Source: Triticum aestivum
Taxonomy: Eukaryota; Streptophyta; Magnoliopsida; Poales; Poaceae
Direction of reading: 5' to 3'
Assembly: GCF_018294505.1 (NCBI RefSeq)
Contig: NC_057802.1
Coordinates: forward strand, 314,454,209-314,518,208
Length of the DNA stretch: 64,000 nt
Every line of letters begins with the position of its first letter. Within the stretch, counting starts at the first letter, position 1. Shown piece after piece: positions 36,792 through 48,141 of the stretch. The notes beneath the pieces are model-generated. The model saw only the letters and a program-made list of their open reading frames with translations. It had not been told where the DNA came from and did no database searches. The position numbers were made by a program, and so were the translations under genes.

Positions 36792-39700
36792 TGTGACGCC
36801 CCCGATTCAATCGTACACTAATCATGCACGCAAACGTGTACGATCAAGATCAGGGACTCACGGGAAGATATCACAACACAACTCTAAAACATAAATAAGT
36901 CATACAAGCATCATAATACAAGCCAGGGGCCTCGAGGGCTCGAATACAAGTGGTCGATCATAGACGAGTTAGCAGAAGCAACAATATCTGAGTACATACA
37001 TAAGTTAAACAAGTTTGCCTTAAGAAGGCTAGCACAAACGGGGATACAGATCGAAAGAGGCGCAGGCCTCCTGCCTGGGATCCTCCTAACTACTCCTGGT
37101 TGTCGTCAGCGGGCTGCACGTAGTAGTAGGCACCTCCGGTGTAGTAGGAGTCGTCGTCGACGGTGGCGTCTGGCTCCTGGGCTCCAGCATCTGGTTGCGA
37201 CAACCAGGTAGAAAGGAAAGGGGGAAAAGAGGGAGAAAAGCAACCGTGAGTACTCATCCAAAGTACTCGCAAGCAAGGAGCTACACTACATATGCATGGG
37301 TATATGTGTAAAGGGCCATATCAATGGACTGAACTGCAGAATGCCAGAATAAAGGGGGGTAGCTAATCCTGTCGAAGACTACGCTTCAGGCCACCTCCAT
37401 CTTGCAGCATGTAGAAGAGAGTAGATGGTAAGTTCACCAAGCAGCATCGTATAGCATAATCCTACCCGGCGATCCCCTCCTCGTCGCCCTGTTAGAGAGC
37501 GATCACCGGGTTATATCTGGCACTAGGAAGGGTGTGTTTTATTAAGTATCCAGTTCTAGTTGTCATAAGGTCAAGGTACAACTCCGGGTCGTCCTTTTAC
37601 CGAGGGACACGGCTATTCGAATAGATAAACTTCCCTGCAGGGGTGCACCACATAACCCAACACGCTCGATCCCATTTGGCCGGACACACTTTCCTGGGTC
37701 ATGCCCGGCCTCGGAAGATCAACACGTCACAGCCCCACCTAGGCACAACAGAGAGGTCAGCACGCCCGTCTAAATCCTATGGCGCAGGGGTCTAGGCCCA
37801 TCGCCCATTGCACACCTACATGTTGCGAAAGCGGCCGGAAGCAGACCTAGCCTAGCATGCGTTCCAGTCCAATCCGGCGCGCGCCGCTCAGTCGCTGACG
37901 TCACGAAGGCTTCGGCTGATACCACGACGTCGAGTGCCCATAATTGTTCCCGCGTAGTTGGTTAGTGCGTATAAACCAAATGGCCAGACTCAGATCAAAT
38001 ACCAAGATCTCGTTAAGCGTGTTAAGTATCCGCGAACGCCGACCAGGGCCAGGCCCACCTCTCTCCTAGGTGGTCTCAACCTGCCCTGTCGCTCCGCCAC
38101 AAAGTAACAGTCGCGGGCCGTCAGGAACCCAGGCCCACCTCTACCGGGATGGAGCCACCTGTCCTTTCAGCCCCCCTCATCAGAATCACTTGCGGGTACT
38201 CAACGAGCTGACCCGACTTTAGTCACCACATGTGTCATGTATATAAAGTATATAGTATATACCCGTGGTCACCTCCCGAAGTGATCACGGCCCAGTAGTA
38301 TAGCATGGCAGACGGACAAGAGTGTAGGGCCACTGATGGAACACTAGCATCCTATACTAAGCAGTAGGATAGCAGGTAAGGGTAACAACTGTAGCAACAA
38401 TGACAGGCTATGCAACAGAATAGGATTAACCGACAGCAGTAACATGCTACACTACTCTAATGCAAGCAGTATAGAGAAGAATAGGCGATATCTGGTGATC
38501 AAGGGGGGGGGGAGGGCTTGCCTGGTTGCTCTGGCAAGAGAAGAGTTCGTCATCGATGTAGTCGATCACTGGGGTATCAGCGATGGTCTCGAGGTCTATC
38601 GGAAAGAAGTAACGGAGGGGGAACACAAATAAATAATAGAGCAATCAAAGCAAAACAAAGCATAACATGGCAATACGCGGTGCTAGAGGTGACCTAACGC
38701 ATCAGTAGGCGATACCGACGAAGGGGGGGCAACCGGGAAAGTATCCCCGGTGTTTCGCGGTGTCGGACAGATGAACCGGAGGGGGAAAGTTGCGTGTTTG
38801 CTATGCTAGGAATGTGTAGCGGACGAACGGGCTGCGTATCCGGAATCGCCTCGTCGTTCTGAGCAACTTTCATGTACAAAGTTTTTCCATTCGAGTTACG
38901 GTTTATTTTATACTAATTTTTAAAGTTTATTTATTTGCTGAATTTATTTTAGTTATTAAATTCAAAATAAATAGTAAATACTTTTTTTATACACAGCAGC
39001 AGCTAGCCACTGTGTATGCCATGTGGGGCCAAGGGCTGGGTCAGCCCAGTCAACTGTTGACTAGTTGACTGGTCAACGAAGTCAAAGTGGACTCCGGGGG
39101 TCCCATCTATCACTGACTAGGACTGCCTAGTCAGCGGTTTGACTGGTCAACTGACCTGTGGGTCCAGTGTGACCTCACGTGTCATTGGCTGAGATTAACT
39201 AATCTGGTTAATTAGTTTAATTACTTGATTAGATTAACTAATTTTAATTAGTTAGTTAAACTGAATTAATTAACTTAATTAATTCACTTATTAATTAATT
39301 AATTATTATTATTTACTAATTTCATTTTCGTCATTCATTTTTTTAACGTTCTCTGGGCGTGGGGCCCCCTAGTCAGTGGCCCGAGGGGCTTGCGGGTGCT
39401 GGTTACGGGCGTATCCGCAGCCCGCCCGTTAACGATGTGAGGCTAGTGGTCGTCGGCTGTGGGGGCGGGAGGGCGTGCGCCGCGGGATGGCTGGAGCACT
39501 GCGGCGCCGCCGCCGCAAGGAATAGGTGCGGGCGTCGCCATGGCGGCGAGCGCCAGCAGCAGGAGGCCGAGACCCTGGGGAGGCGCGCCGGGAGGGGGGC
39601 GGGCGACGGGTGCTAGAGGCGGGCGCCAGGCGGGGCTTGGCCGATGCGAGCGTCCGGCGTCGGGCAACGGTGCGCGGATGCGGGGCGTGGGCGCATCGGG

Positions 39701-40704
39701 CGCGGTCGGGGTGTGGCGACCGCGGGACGCGACGCGGGAAGCACGGCGTCGGGCGCTCGGGCGGTGGCAGTGGCCGCTGTGACCGAACGGGGAAGGGAAG
39801 AGGAAGAGAGGCTGGGGGCCTCACTACGGGGCCGTAGGGACTAGGGCAACGGGGCTCGGGGAGGAGGACGGGGACGACGTGTGTTGACGGAGACGGGGAG
39901 GCGGTCCGGCGAGGTGGCTCCGACGAGTGGCCCTCCCAGCGACGGCGACAATGGGATGAGCTCCCGACAGGCGACGGCGCGAGGACGCCGCAGGTAGGAG
40001 GCAAGGACGAGGGCGAGGGGGTCGATGATGGAGCGGCCGAGGCGGTGACGGGGTGGCGTCTCCGGGCGGCGACGTCCGGTGCCCCGATCCGATCTGGATC
40101 AGGGGGGTGAGGGAGAGCGAGTGTGGGGAGAGTGTGGGTGTCGGTGGGTTAGGGTTTGGCCTAGGAAGGCCATATAGGGGACGGGGTGGGCCGGCCTGGT
40201 AGGACGCTGGCTGGGCTGAGGCCCAGTTGGGGAGGGGGGTTCTTTTTTAAATACTTTTGTTATTTTGTTTTACCTTTTGTTATATCTTCATTCTTTTCTG
40301 TCTTAACTTTAATTTTAATAGTAAACTAGTTTTATAAAATGTGAAACTTGGTCCATAAATAGTGTTGCTAATTTAGACTCTGCCACAAAAAGGTTTGGGA
40401 GTTACTTAAATGTTTAGGAATTTTATAATTTTGGAAAATCATTTTAAATTACTATTTTGCCCCTATTTTAATTATTTTTGGGCATTTCAATACCTTATAA
40501 AATGTTATTATATGTTAATTAACTAGAGAATATTTGCAACCTAACAAACATTTTGTCTTTTAAATTTTGAAGGAAACAATTTGACATGAAATTTGAATTC
40601 GAATTTGAGTTTGTTTTGGAACAAAGTGATGATTGGCAAACTGATTGTGAGACTTGGCAGTCATTAGCAGGGGATTACTGTAGTCTAATTATCCGGGCGT
40701 CACA
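36792..40704 (-). repeat. 5' LTR of LARD copy B
   Basis: 3913 bp; starts TGTGACGCCCCCG on the plus strand and ends CCGGGCGTCACA. Close match to the 3' LTR with scattered substitutions and small indels, so the insertion is not very recent. Confidence 0.92.
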
Positions 40705-41060
40705 CCCTCACCGACGAAAGGACGGAGTCCACCGCCGTGTTCCGCACGTCGAAGCCACCGCCGCGCTCGCACTTCTGGCACTGCCGCTGGTTCCCGGGGT
40801 GCTCAACGCGGCAGTCCATGCAGGCCAGGTGCCCTCCCTTGCACTGCAGAAATCAATCGAACAACACATCAATCAAGAAACCTGCACCTTGCTCAATCAG
40901 CCGAACGGACAAGGTGTATTCGAACCTCATACACTGGAGGCGTCAAGGGGCGGAGGTACAAGGGGCAGTGGAGCACGGTGAGGTCCATCGAGACCTTAGA
41001 GAGCTCCATTGTCGGGTCCTGTTCGGTCTGCATGATCTCGCCCTCCTCGTGCACAACCAT
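40705..41060 (-). pseudogene. SINA-like E3 ubiquitin ligase pseudogene, 5' part
   Basis: Exon 1 runs from ATG 41060 to 40926 and ends in PPVYE at a GT donor. The intron is 40925-40844 (acceptor TTCTGCAG). Exon 2 from 40843 reads CKGGHLACMDCRVEHPGN and QCQKCERGGG up to the LARD insertion. This is the RING finger that recruits the E2 enzyme. The first Cys pair reads CPLY where the family has CPLC, so one zinc ligand appears lost (TAC, one change from TGC). The gene therefore has three lesions: lost ligand, nonsense codon and retrotransposon. Upstream of 41060 no clear promoter is seen. Confidence 0.82.
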
Positions 41061-42720
41061 CTCTCGACTTGGGCCGGGGTATTACAAAGCTTTACCGTCA
41101 CATATTTTATACTACTTCAAGGTGCATTAAATCAACACATGCAAGTATCAAAAGGAGAGTCACGGCATGCATGCATGCGTTGTAATTAATGCATCGGTAA
41201 ACGCAAATTATTGAAATATATCGAGTGGAGTGCTTTGATGTGTCGCGTCAACTCGTACATCAACGAGAAGTTTGATTATCCTCTCCCTCGCGGACTTAAC
41301 TGCACCTGCCTTTGGCTGTATGACAGGTTGGCCACACACCTGTCGGGCCCACCTGTCATACACGCAAAGGCAGGAGCGTCCCTCCCTCGCCCATGAGCGT
41401 GGTGGCTGGCAAGACTAGGAGAAGCTTTCGCTACACGATCTCCCTCCCGCACGCGGTGGACATGCAGCAGTTCAATCTGTGTCAGATGGCCAGAAGCGTA
41501 CTGTAGTACTCCTCCAGTGCAGTAGTACTCCATCATTGTTCGACTTCCCGAAGAGGCGAAGAGCCAAGCGCAGCCCGGACGCTCGTGTGGCAGTTTCATG
41601 TGTAGAGTAGTCTAGGATAGCGTGTACCATGCGTGTAAGCTTAAAATCGTTGGGGTCGGCTCCATGCTATGTGGCCGTCTTGAAGTTTTTTTAAAAAAAA
41701 ATAGTCTTCTGGCCCTACCTGACACCTTGGTGATTGTAGTTTGCACGCTCATTTGGTCAAGACAGGAATATATATTTTAATTTGTTTTTTTCGAAAAGGT
41801 GGGACTCCCCGGCTTCTGCATCAGAACGATGCATACGGCCACATATATTCTAATTTGTGGTGGGTAAATGTTAGAGGTTGCAGCAAATATATTGTACACT
41901 GCGAGTCTTTCAGCCAAGTTTAGAGGCAAGCATGTGGGGCCAGTGCTATGATGTGTCGCGTCAACTCGTACAACGAGGAGAAGCTTGATTTTACTACACG
42001 CCTTCTCCCTCACCCATGCGCGCGGTTGCTCACAAACGAGGACAGGCTTTTGCTTAGTAGTACTTCTACAACAAGCTATCCGTCCCGCTCGCAGTGGACG
42101 GACATGCAGCAGTGGATTCGACACTGTAGAAGCAGTAGTAGTAACATCATTGTTCGTCTTCTCGAAGAGGCGAAGAGCCAAGCGCAAACCGAACGTTGCA
42201 GTTGCGAACATTGGAGCACGCATATAGCCAGGCTCTTGCATGAGACAAAATTGCTATGTGAGCCCACTATTGTGCTAGTACGTACAACTACTTGCTAGTA
42301 TAGCCCTGTAAATCAGAAAGGAGTATTTGCCCTTCTAGAGATTTCAACAAGTGACTAGACTACACCGAGACGGAGTACATATGGAGCAAAATGAGTGAAT
42401 CTGCACCGTAAATAAATACGTACTAGTTCTATCGTTGTCCTCTCTGAGGTGCACAATATTGAGTATACTGACTAGTCTCTTTTTGACACGCATTTACGTT
42501 TTTTACATAGTACAGACGCAAGCGCTCATATACACGCGCATACACTCACCCCTATGAATGCACACACGCAAGTCACCATAGGCACCTCATCGTCGACGGG
42601 TCCATAGGTGCTTGAATGCCAATGAGGAAGAGGGTACGGTTCCCGAGACGTTGAACGGTCAATGATGCATCCTCAATTACATGCAGAGGGAATTAATTGG
42701 AGAAGCAGAATAGAGCCAGC
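41061..42720. repeat. Duplicated 0.3-0.4-kb segments with a short LINE tail
   Basis: 41230-41600 and 41945-42240 are related. Both contain TGATGTGTCGCGTCAACTCG and, 200-300 bases later, GAAGAGGCGAAGAGCCAAGC. 41110-41210 resembles the middle of the MITE at 27258. 42304-42420 looks like a decayed Stowaway. 42515-42630 has a CA-rich stretch of a common grass repeat type. No coding region is supported. Confidence 0.55.
41785..41842 (-). mobile_element. 58-bp 5'-truncated LINE tail
   Basis: A T run, CGAAAAGGTGGGACTCC and CTTCTGCATCAG, flanked by 15-bp repeats ATATATTTTAATTTG (41770-41784) and the same with one change (41843-41857). Same family and orientation as 27683-27731. Confidence 0.7.
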
Positions 42721-42752
42721 ACGATGTGAATGCAACACAGTTTGGACTCTCA

Positions 42753-42759
42753 TATAATA
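42753..42759 (+). promoter_or_regulatory. TATA-like box of the 180-codon gene
   Basis: TATAATA about 100 bases before the ATG at 42856, in an otherwise ordinary context. Spacing suits a leader of about 70 bases. Confidence 0.45.
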
Positions 42760-42855
42760 AAGGCGCCCCACCACTCCAATCCATCTACTCCCAAGTCTCT
42801 GCGCAACACTGCTCACTCCAATCCAAGACCAAGTGACCAGAAGCCACAAGCACCT

Positions 42856-43398
42856 ATGGAGGCGATGGACGCGAGCGGCAGTCGGCTGTGCCAAATCATC
42901 CAAGGCGCCGGCCTGCGGCCCCGCACCGCGCAGCGTTTCCAGATGATGCTGGCGACCGCAGGCATCGTAGCCCTCGCCGACGCTGGCTTCGCCTCTCGCA
43001 TGGACGACATGATGGTCAACTCCATCCGCAAGTTCACCGCCGTCAAGAAGCGCGCGGACGACCTTGCCGTACTGCTCCAGCCCGCGCGCCCAGGCTCCTC
43101 ATTGCCTACCACCCTCATCGGCCTCCATGGTGACGAACTCTTTCAAGCCCTGGTGGCCCTGCAGGTGTCGGAGGTCGCGATGAAGAATGTGCACCTCGAG
43201 GCCGCGCTCGCCGTGCAGCGCCTCGCCATGCAAGAAATCGTCGACCTGCACATCCACGTCTACGAGGAAATCGTCTACATAGGCTACTACAAGGCAAGCG
43301 AGGAAAGAAAGACGTTGGCCTTCTTCCAGCAGCTGGAATCTTTGGACGCCATTGTTCAGAAGCACGTCGACCTGGCCACGAAAGCCGCTGCTACTTAG
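42856..43398 (+). CDS. Uncharacterised alpha-helical protein, 180 aa
   Basis: Open frame starting MEAMDASGSRLCQIIQGAG and ending KHVDLATKAAAT. The upstream ATG at 42730 is in frame but lies before the TATA box, so 42856 is preferred. Codons are strongly G/C-ending, as in many grass genes. The protein looks helical: an Ala/Leu-rich central part (MLATAGIVALADAGFASRM), Lys/Arg clusters, and a C-terminal helix (EERKTLAFFQQLESL). No signal peptide or named domain is recognised. It is intact and sits in the CACTA cargo between repeat-rich segments, followed by a Stowaway 125 bp downstream. It may be a functional small gene or a captured fragment; the function is unknown. Confidence 0.6.
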   Translation: MEAMDASGSRLCQIIQGAGLRPRTAQRFQMMLATAGIVALADAGFASRMDDMMVNSIRKFTAVKKRADDLAVLLQPARPGSSLPTTLIGLHGDELFQALVALQVSEVAMKNVHLEAALAVQRLAMQEIVDLHIHVYEEIVYIGYYKASEERKTLAFFQQLESLDAIVQKHVDLATKAAAT

Positions 43399-43522
43399 GC
43401 GCCGTTCGGTGGGCCGGCGCCCTGAGTCGAGGAGGTGGACGTCATCGATGGATGCATCTCTTCTTGCCTCCTATAACCAGCACTGCATCGCCTCGTGGAC
43501 TTAATGTTTTATTAGTATAGTA

Positions 43523-43689
43523 CTCCCTCCGTTCCCAAATATAAGTCTTTCTAAAGATTCCAGCAAGTGACTACTACATACGGAGCAAAATGAGTGAATC
43601 TACACTCTAAACTATGTCTACATACATCTGTATGCTGTATTCCATTTGAAATAGTATCTAAAAAGGCTTATATTTATGAACGGAGGGAG
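43523..43689. mobile_element. Stowaway MITE (167 bp)
   Basis: Ends CTCCCTCCGTTCCCAAATAT and its near complement, TA on both sides (43521-43522, 43690-43691). Confidence 0.9.
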
Positions 43690-43691
43690 TA

Positions 43692-44549
43692 TATGGCATT
43701 TTTATTCCAGTCATAACGTTTTCACTGTGAGGTGGGGCCGTAGTTGAGCAAACCCACCCCGCCCACCGGGCGTCGGCCGAGTTTAGAATTAGAAGAGAGA
43801 AACGAGGGAGGAGAGCTAGCTGTAGCACGGACGCTGTTGTCAGATGGGACTCGTGTTTATAGAATAGGAGTACTGAGCACTCGTGCCCTTTTTTTTGAGG
43901 GAAAAATTAGTCGTATGTCTAGTACCACTAGTTGGGTGCGTGCGACCTATAGCTGTCATCACTTTAGGTCTCCTTTTCGAACCGCGGCTACGCTTCACAA
44001 TACATATTATTTCACGCATTTATCCTCCTATATGTACTCCTAGGCTATATGCACGTGCTCCCATTCGCCGACATGTGGGACATAGAGCATCTAGGTCGTA
44101 GTGCATGCACGACTCGGAGCATATGCCGGGGTACTTTACATTTCAGACCTCACGAATTACATGCAAACCCCCTGCAGAAGAATAAATAAATGAATGAATT
44201 ACTACATGAAACCGGATTATTTTCATGGAAACCGGAGCACGTTCATTAAATTTTGGACATAACACGTTTATAAAAAATGACCGGACCGAAACCAGTCTAA
44301 GGGCCTCTTTGATTTTTCCCGCAAAAAAGGGCCTCTTTGATTCGCAGGATACTGAAAACACAGGAATGGGGAAAGTATGATGGCGATGAACCGAGACGAG
44401 GAGAACTCTAACTCAGTTAGAGGTTAGAGTAATTCTAACCCTGAACTAACTCTAAACCAAAGAGGTGTATGGATGGCAGGGTTAGATTGACAATAAATGC
44501 TCTATCTCAATCATTTGACTACTTTGGACCCTATTTCCTGCCGGATTTG
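43692..44549. other. Gene-free stretch with a small fold-back near 44330-44466
   Basis: 44330-44466 begins CCTCTTTGATT and ends CCAAAGAGG, with internal repeats of CTAACTC/GAGTTAG; it may be a small MITE. The rest shows nothing supported. Confidence 0.35.
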
Positions 44550-44895
44550 GAGGGTGCTTGGATACGTTTTAGTTCCATGACTAAAAGTAGTGGGACTAAA
44601 ACTTGCTATCCTCACCCATGCTTGGATCCAAATACTAAAGAGACTAAAATCAAGTTAATAAGCATTTATTATCCTCCAAACCCTCCAATCCAGAACTCGC
44701 CTGTGTTAAAGGAGAGGAGCTAAATGAGGAGAGAGAGGACTAATCCACATTTTAGTAGGGGTGCCCCTGACTAAATTTTTTTAGTCTCAAGACTAGTTTT
44801 AGCCCCTCTTTAGTCAGGGGTGCTTGGAACTTTAGCCTCTTAAAGAGACTATTTTTAGTCAGACTAAAATAAGTCCCTTGGATCCAAGCACCCTC
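44550..44895. mobile_element. TIR MITE, possibly PIF/Harbinger (346 bp)
   Basis: Ends GAGGGTGCTTGGAT and its complement, with possible 3-bp duplications TTG (44547-44549, 44896-44898). Many internal ACTAAAA/TTTTAGT motifs. Superfamily is inferred from a 3-bp target and G-rich ends. Confidence 0.6.
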
Positions 44896-45283
44896 TTGGT
44901 GTGGCCGGCTCTTCTGTGGCCTCCTCCTGCTCACAATTGACATAAACGAACCATCTATACAAATCAAGCATGCAAAACAAGATAATTTTTACTTTGTCCA
45001 TACAAATGAGATATCCCACTTAAACATACAAGTCGTTAATCAAGCTTCACAAGATAAAAAAACACTTCATGAAACAAAGAATGAGCTAACTCATCACGGA
45101 AGTCATTCACGATAGGGAGGGAGCCCGGAGCCCCTCACGCACCGAGGGAGGAGCTCGCCATCGTCGCTCTAGAGGAAGGCTCTGTAGAGCCCAAGCCCCG
45201 GGAACCCCTCCGACGCCGGCCCTTGCGAGTTGAGGTCGACACCGGCATGGGTAGCACGGCCGCTTGCTGCCGACTGGGAACTT

Positions 45284-45671
45284 AATCTTTGGGCCTCTAG
45301 AAATAATGCAAGCCTGTAACTAAAATACCTAGAAAGGTGAACTGAATCTTTGGGCCTCTAGAAATAATGCAAGCCTGAGACTGAAATACCTAGAAAGGTG
45401 AACTGAATCTTTGGGCCTCTAGAAATAATGCAAGCCTGAAAGTGAAATACCTAGAAAGGTGAACTGAATCTTTAGGCCTCTAGAAATAATGCAAGCCTGA
45501 AACTGAAATACCTAGAAAGGTGAACTGAATCTTTGGGCCTCTAGAAATAATGCAAGACTGAAATTGAAATACCTAGAAAGGTGAACTGAATCTTTGGGCC
45601 TCTAGAAATAATGCAAGCCTGAAATTGAAATACCTAGAAAGGTGACCTGAATCTTTGGGCCTCTAGAAATA
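45284..45671. repeat. 61-bp minisatellite, six full copies and a partial
   Basis: Copies start at 45284, 45345, 45406, 45467, 45528, 45589 and 45650. Each holds AATCTTTGGGCCTCTAG, AATAATGCAAGCCTG and ATACCTAGAAAGGTGA. Few differences between copies, so expansion is fairly recent. Confidence 0.94.
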
Positions 45672-46396
45672 TTTATTACCTCCTCAAGCAGCATCAAACA
45701 ATTCCATGCGTGCACCACAAATCTATACCAAGTTTGATCAGGATCTACTTTTCCAAATCAGAATTAGCGCTAGAGCAAGCAAGATCAATGATATGGCCGT
45801 GAGACAGAGAAGGAACGAACAAACTCACCCCTCTCGCGACCTCCCTGGTAGATGCGCCGCCGCCGCGCACGACAGAGGGAGAAAAACGACTGGTGAAGGG
45901 GGAGCGGGGCGACCTTCGAAGGCCGGAGGGAGAGGACGGCCGGAGTAGGGCGGCGGAGGCCGGCAGGAGAGGGCGGCCGGAGGAGAGAGAGGGCGAGCGG
46001 CCCTATGGGGAACAGAGAGGAGTCGTGCGAGAGGGGGGAGCGATCTGGTGCGGGTAGGGGAGATTTTTTTAGTTCTCTTTTAGTGGGCCCTAGGATAACT
46101 AACCCAATTAGAACCTCTCCACCGGGCTAGTTTTTTTAGCTGGGTTAGAGCAAACTAGCTCAAACTAACCCCTCTTGTTTCGATAATTTGAGGCTATTTC
46201 AACCCAAACTAGCTCTAACTCAGGGATCCAAACAAAGAGGAGTGTTACTGTACATGCTACAGTGTGGACCGTAGCACATTGTTTTTTATGGCCATATCAC
46301 CACATTGTTTTCTACTGCTGGTTCACCGGGCTACCGTGGTTCGCACTGCTGGTTCACTGGGCTGTCGTGGTTCGCACTCCTCCGACCTGAGTAGTA
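45672..46396. other. Gene-free stretch between minisatellite and MITE
   Basis: 45850-46040 is GC-rich and resembles a promoter or leader on the minus strand. 46056-46240 is rich in TAACCC and CTAACTC motifs and ends AACAAAGAGG, related to the fold-back at 44330-44466. No gene supported. Confidence 0.35.
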
Positions 46397-46553
46397 CTCC
46401 CTCCGTTCCTAAATATAAGTCTTCGTAGATATTTCACTGTGGACCACATACGGATGTATATAGATGCATTTTGTGTGTAGATTCACTCATTTTTCTCCGT
46501 ATGTGGTCCATAATGAAATCTCTCCAAAGACTTATATTTAGGAACGGAGGGAG
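46397..46553. mobile_element. Stowaway MITE (157 bp)
   Basis: Ends CTCCCTCCGTTCCTAAATAT and its complement, TA on both sides (46395-46396, 46554-46555). Confidence 0.92.
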
Positions 46554-47105
46554 TAGTATAGTACTAGTATATACCGCATCATTCTTTGCTCCTTCTTACT
46601 ACTCCGACATGTGGGAGAGCCAGCATCCGGGTCGACGTGTCATGCACCAGATTAGAGCGCGGAACGGAAGGGGGCATCACCCCGGTCGGAGCGCCAGTAA
46701 TTCATGACTATAGTGAGTGGTCATATCACAAGTCTTTCCAGCAGTAACGCGCCGTCAAATCGCACGGCCCCACTCGCTCACCCTCCTCGCCTCTCTGTCA
46801 AACCGCCTACCCGAAAACTGCCGCGCGTACTGCCCGGGAAAAGCCCCGCCCTCAACTTTTAACTATGCGAAAATAGTTCGAGCTTGTTCGTTCTATATAA
46901 ATACAGTACTTACTGTATGTTTATTCACCCGTGGGGTTGTTCAATGAATGGAGGGGCGGGGAGCACAAGTGAACAATACTGTAGTACTACTAGTAGTAAG
47001 TAGGAGTCGTACAGTAGTCACCTTAAATAGAGAGTTTCTTTTCTTTAATGCCACGTACACAAATTGAAACGCTTGTTGTGGAGAGAAAAAAGATAACCAC
47101 TCCAC

Positions 47106-47480
47106 TATATATGGATGCAGGGGCCTGAGCGCTTGCTTTACTAGGGTTGCTCTCTTCATTCTCTCATCCTCTCCAGATATAAACAAGACAGCGGTAGCGA
47201 CATTTTCTCTCTGCTCACCGCTGGTCACAGATCCGGCCGGATCCCTTTGGCCGGTGTGTGTAGAGGACTAAAAGGTGCATCGTTCACGCGGTCATCGCCG
47301 CCGAGGGAGGAAACCCACAGCTGCCGGAGGGGCCCAATCCTCTGCCCGTGCCGTTCTCTCCGACACAGCGCCGGCTCGGTAGGTCCTCCGACCCTTCTTC
47401 CTCCCTGCCGTATTGTCAGCAGATCCGACCTGCCGCCGCCGACATCCTGGCGACCCTCAGGTATAAGTTCTTCGAAAGCG
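47106..47480 (+). other. Promoter and first-exon-like region of a captured gene (tentative)
   Basis: TATATA at 47106-47111 is followed by a C/T-rich leader-like stretch (47150-47220) and GC-rich sequence. An open frame contains QQIRPAAADILATLR before AG|GTATAA at about 47461, a possible donor. It would be the 5' end of the gene whose last exons are at 48963-49194. Linking them is inference. Confidence 0.3.
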
Positions 47481-47841
47481 GCCTTGCTCTACTGCCCCAG
47501 CTCCCCACGTGTCTGCATCAGCATTTTTTTCTACTCCCATCAGCTCTTCCAAAGCCACCTAAATTTTTAGTATTATTAGAGGTAAAGCTACTTCATGCAT
47601 TCGAATCTAGGGCTTTGTTCAAACAACAAAGAAAGGGGGAAAAGTTGTAGCATGAATCTAGGACTTGATTCAAAGAGGAAATAATATGGTGAAAGTAGTA
47701 GAGACCGGATACCCAAACGGTCTCTTGGTTGAAAAGGGAAATAATGGGAAAACGCAGTACAAACTGGATAAGGAACAGATCTATTATTGGTTGAAAAAAG
47801 GATAGAAAGTGGCGGCTGGTGGACAAGTCAATAGAGTATGT

Positions 47842-48141
47842 CCAGGATTAGATTTGTTGCCATCACATAGTAAAAGGTCTCCAGGATTAGATTTGCTGCC
47901 CTCACATAGTAAAAGGTCTCAGGATTAGATTTGCTGCCCTCACATAGTAAAAGGTCTCAGGATTAGATTTGCTGCCCTCACATAGTAAAAGGTCTCCAGG
48001 ATTAGATTTGCTGCCCTCACATAGTAAAAGGTCTCCAGGATTAGATTTGCTGCCCTCACATAGTAAAAGGTCTCCAGGATTAGATTTGCTGCCCTCACAT
48101 AATACAAGGTCTCCAGGATTAGGTTTGCTGCCCTCACATAG
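47842..48141. repeat. 39-bp minisatellite, nearly eight copies
   Basis: Unit contains CCAGGATTAGATTTGCTGC and CCTCACATAGTAAAAGGTCT. Two units are 38 bp (one C lost). Because 39 is 13 codons, both strands show long repetitive open frames, which I treat as by-products. It lies in the putative intron of the captured gene. Confidence 0.93.

Larger units (their letters stand above)
28717..40704 (-). mobile_element. Complete LARD-like LTR retrotransposon, copy B
   Basis: 11,988 bp with two LTRs (28717-32598 and 36792-40704), a 4.2-kb internal domain, an initiator-Met primer site and 5-bp target duplications CCCTC (28712-28716, 40705-40709). Orientation is minus. The internal domain has no gag or pol motif. 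It is nested in exon 2 of the SINA-like pseudogene, inside the CACTA. It is the same family as the outermost element of the window (1-8499). Confidence 0.92.
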
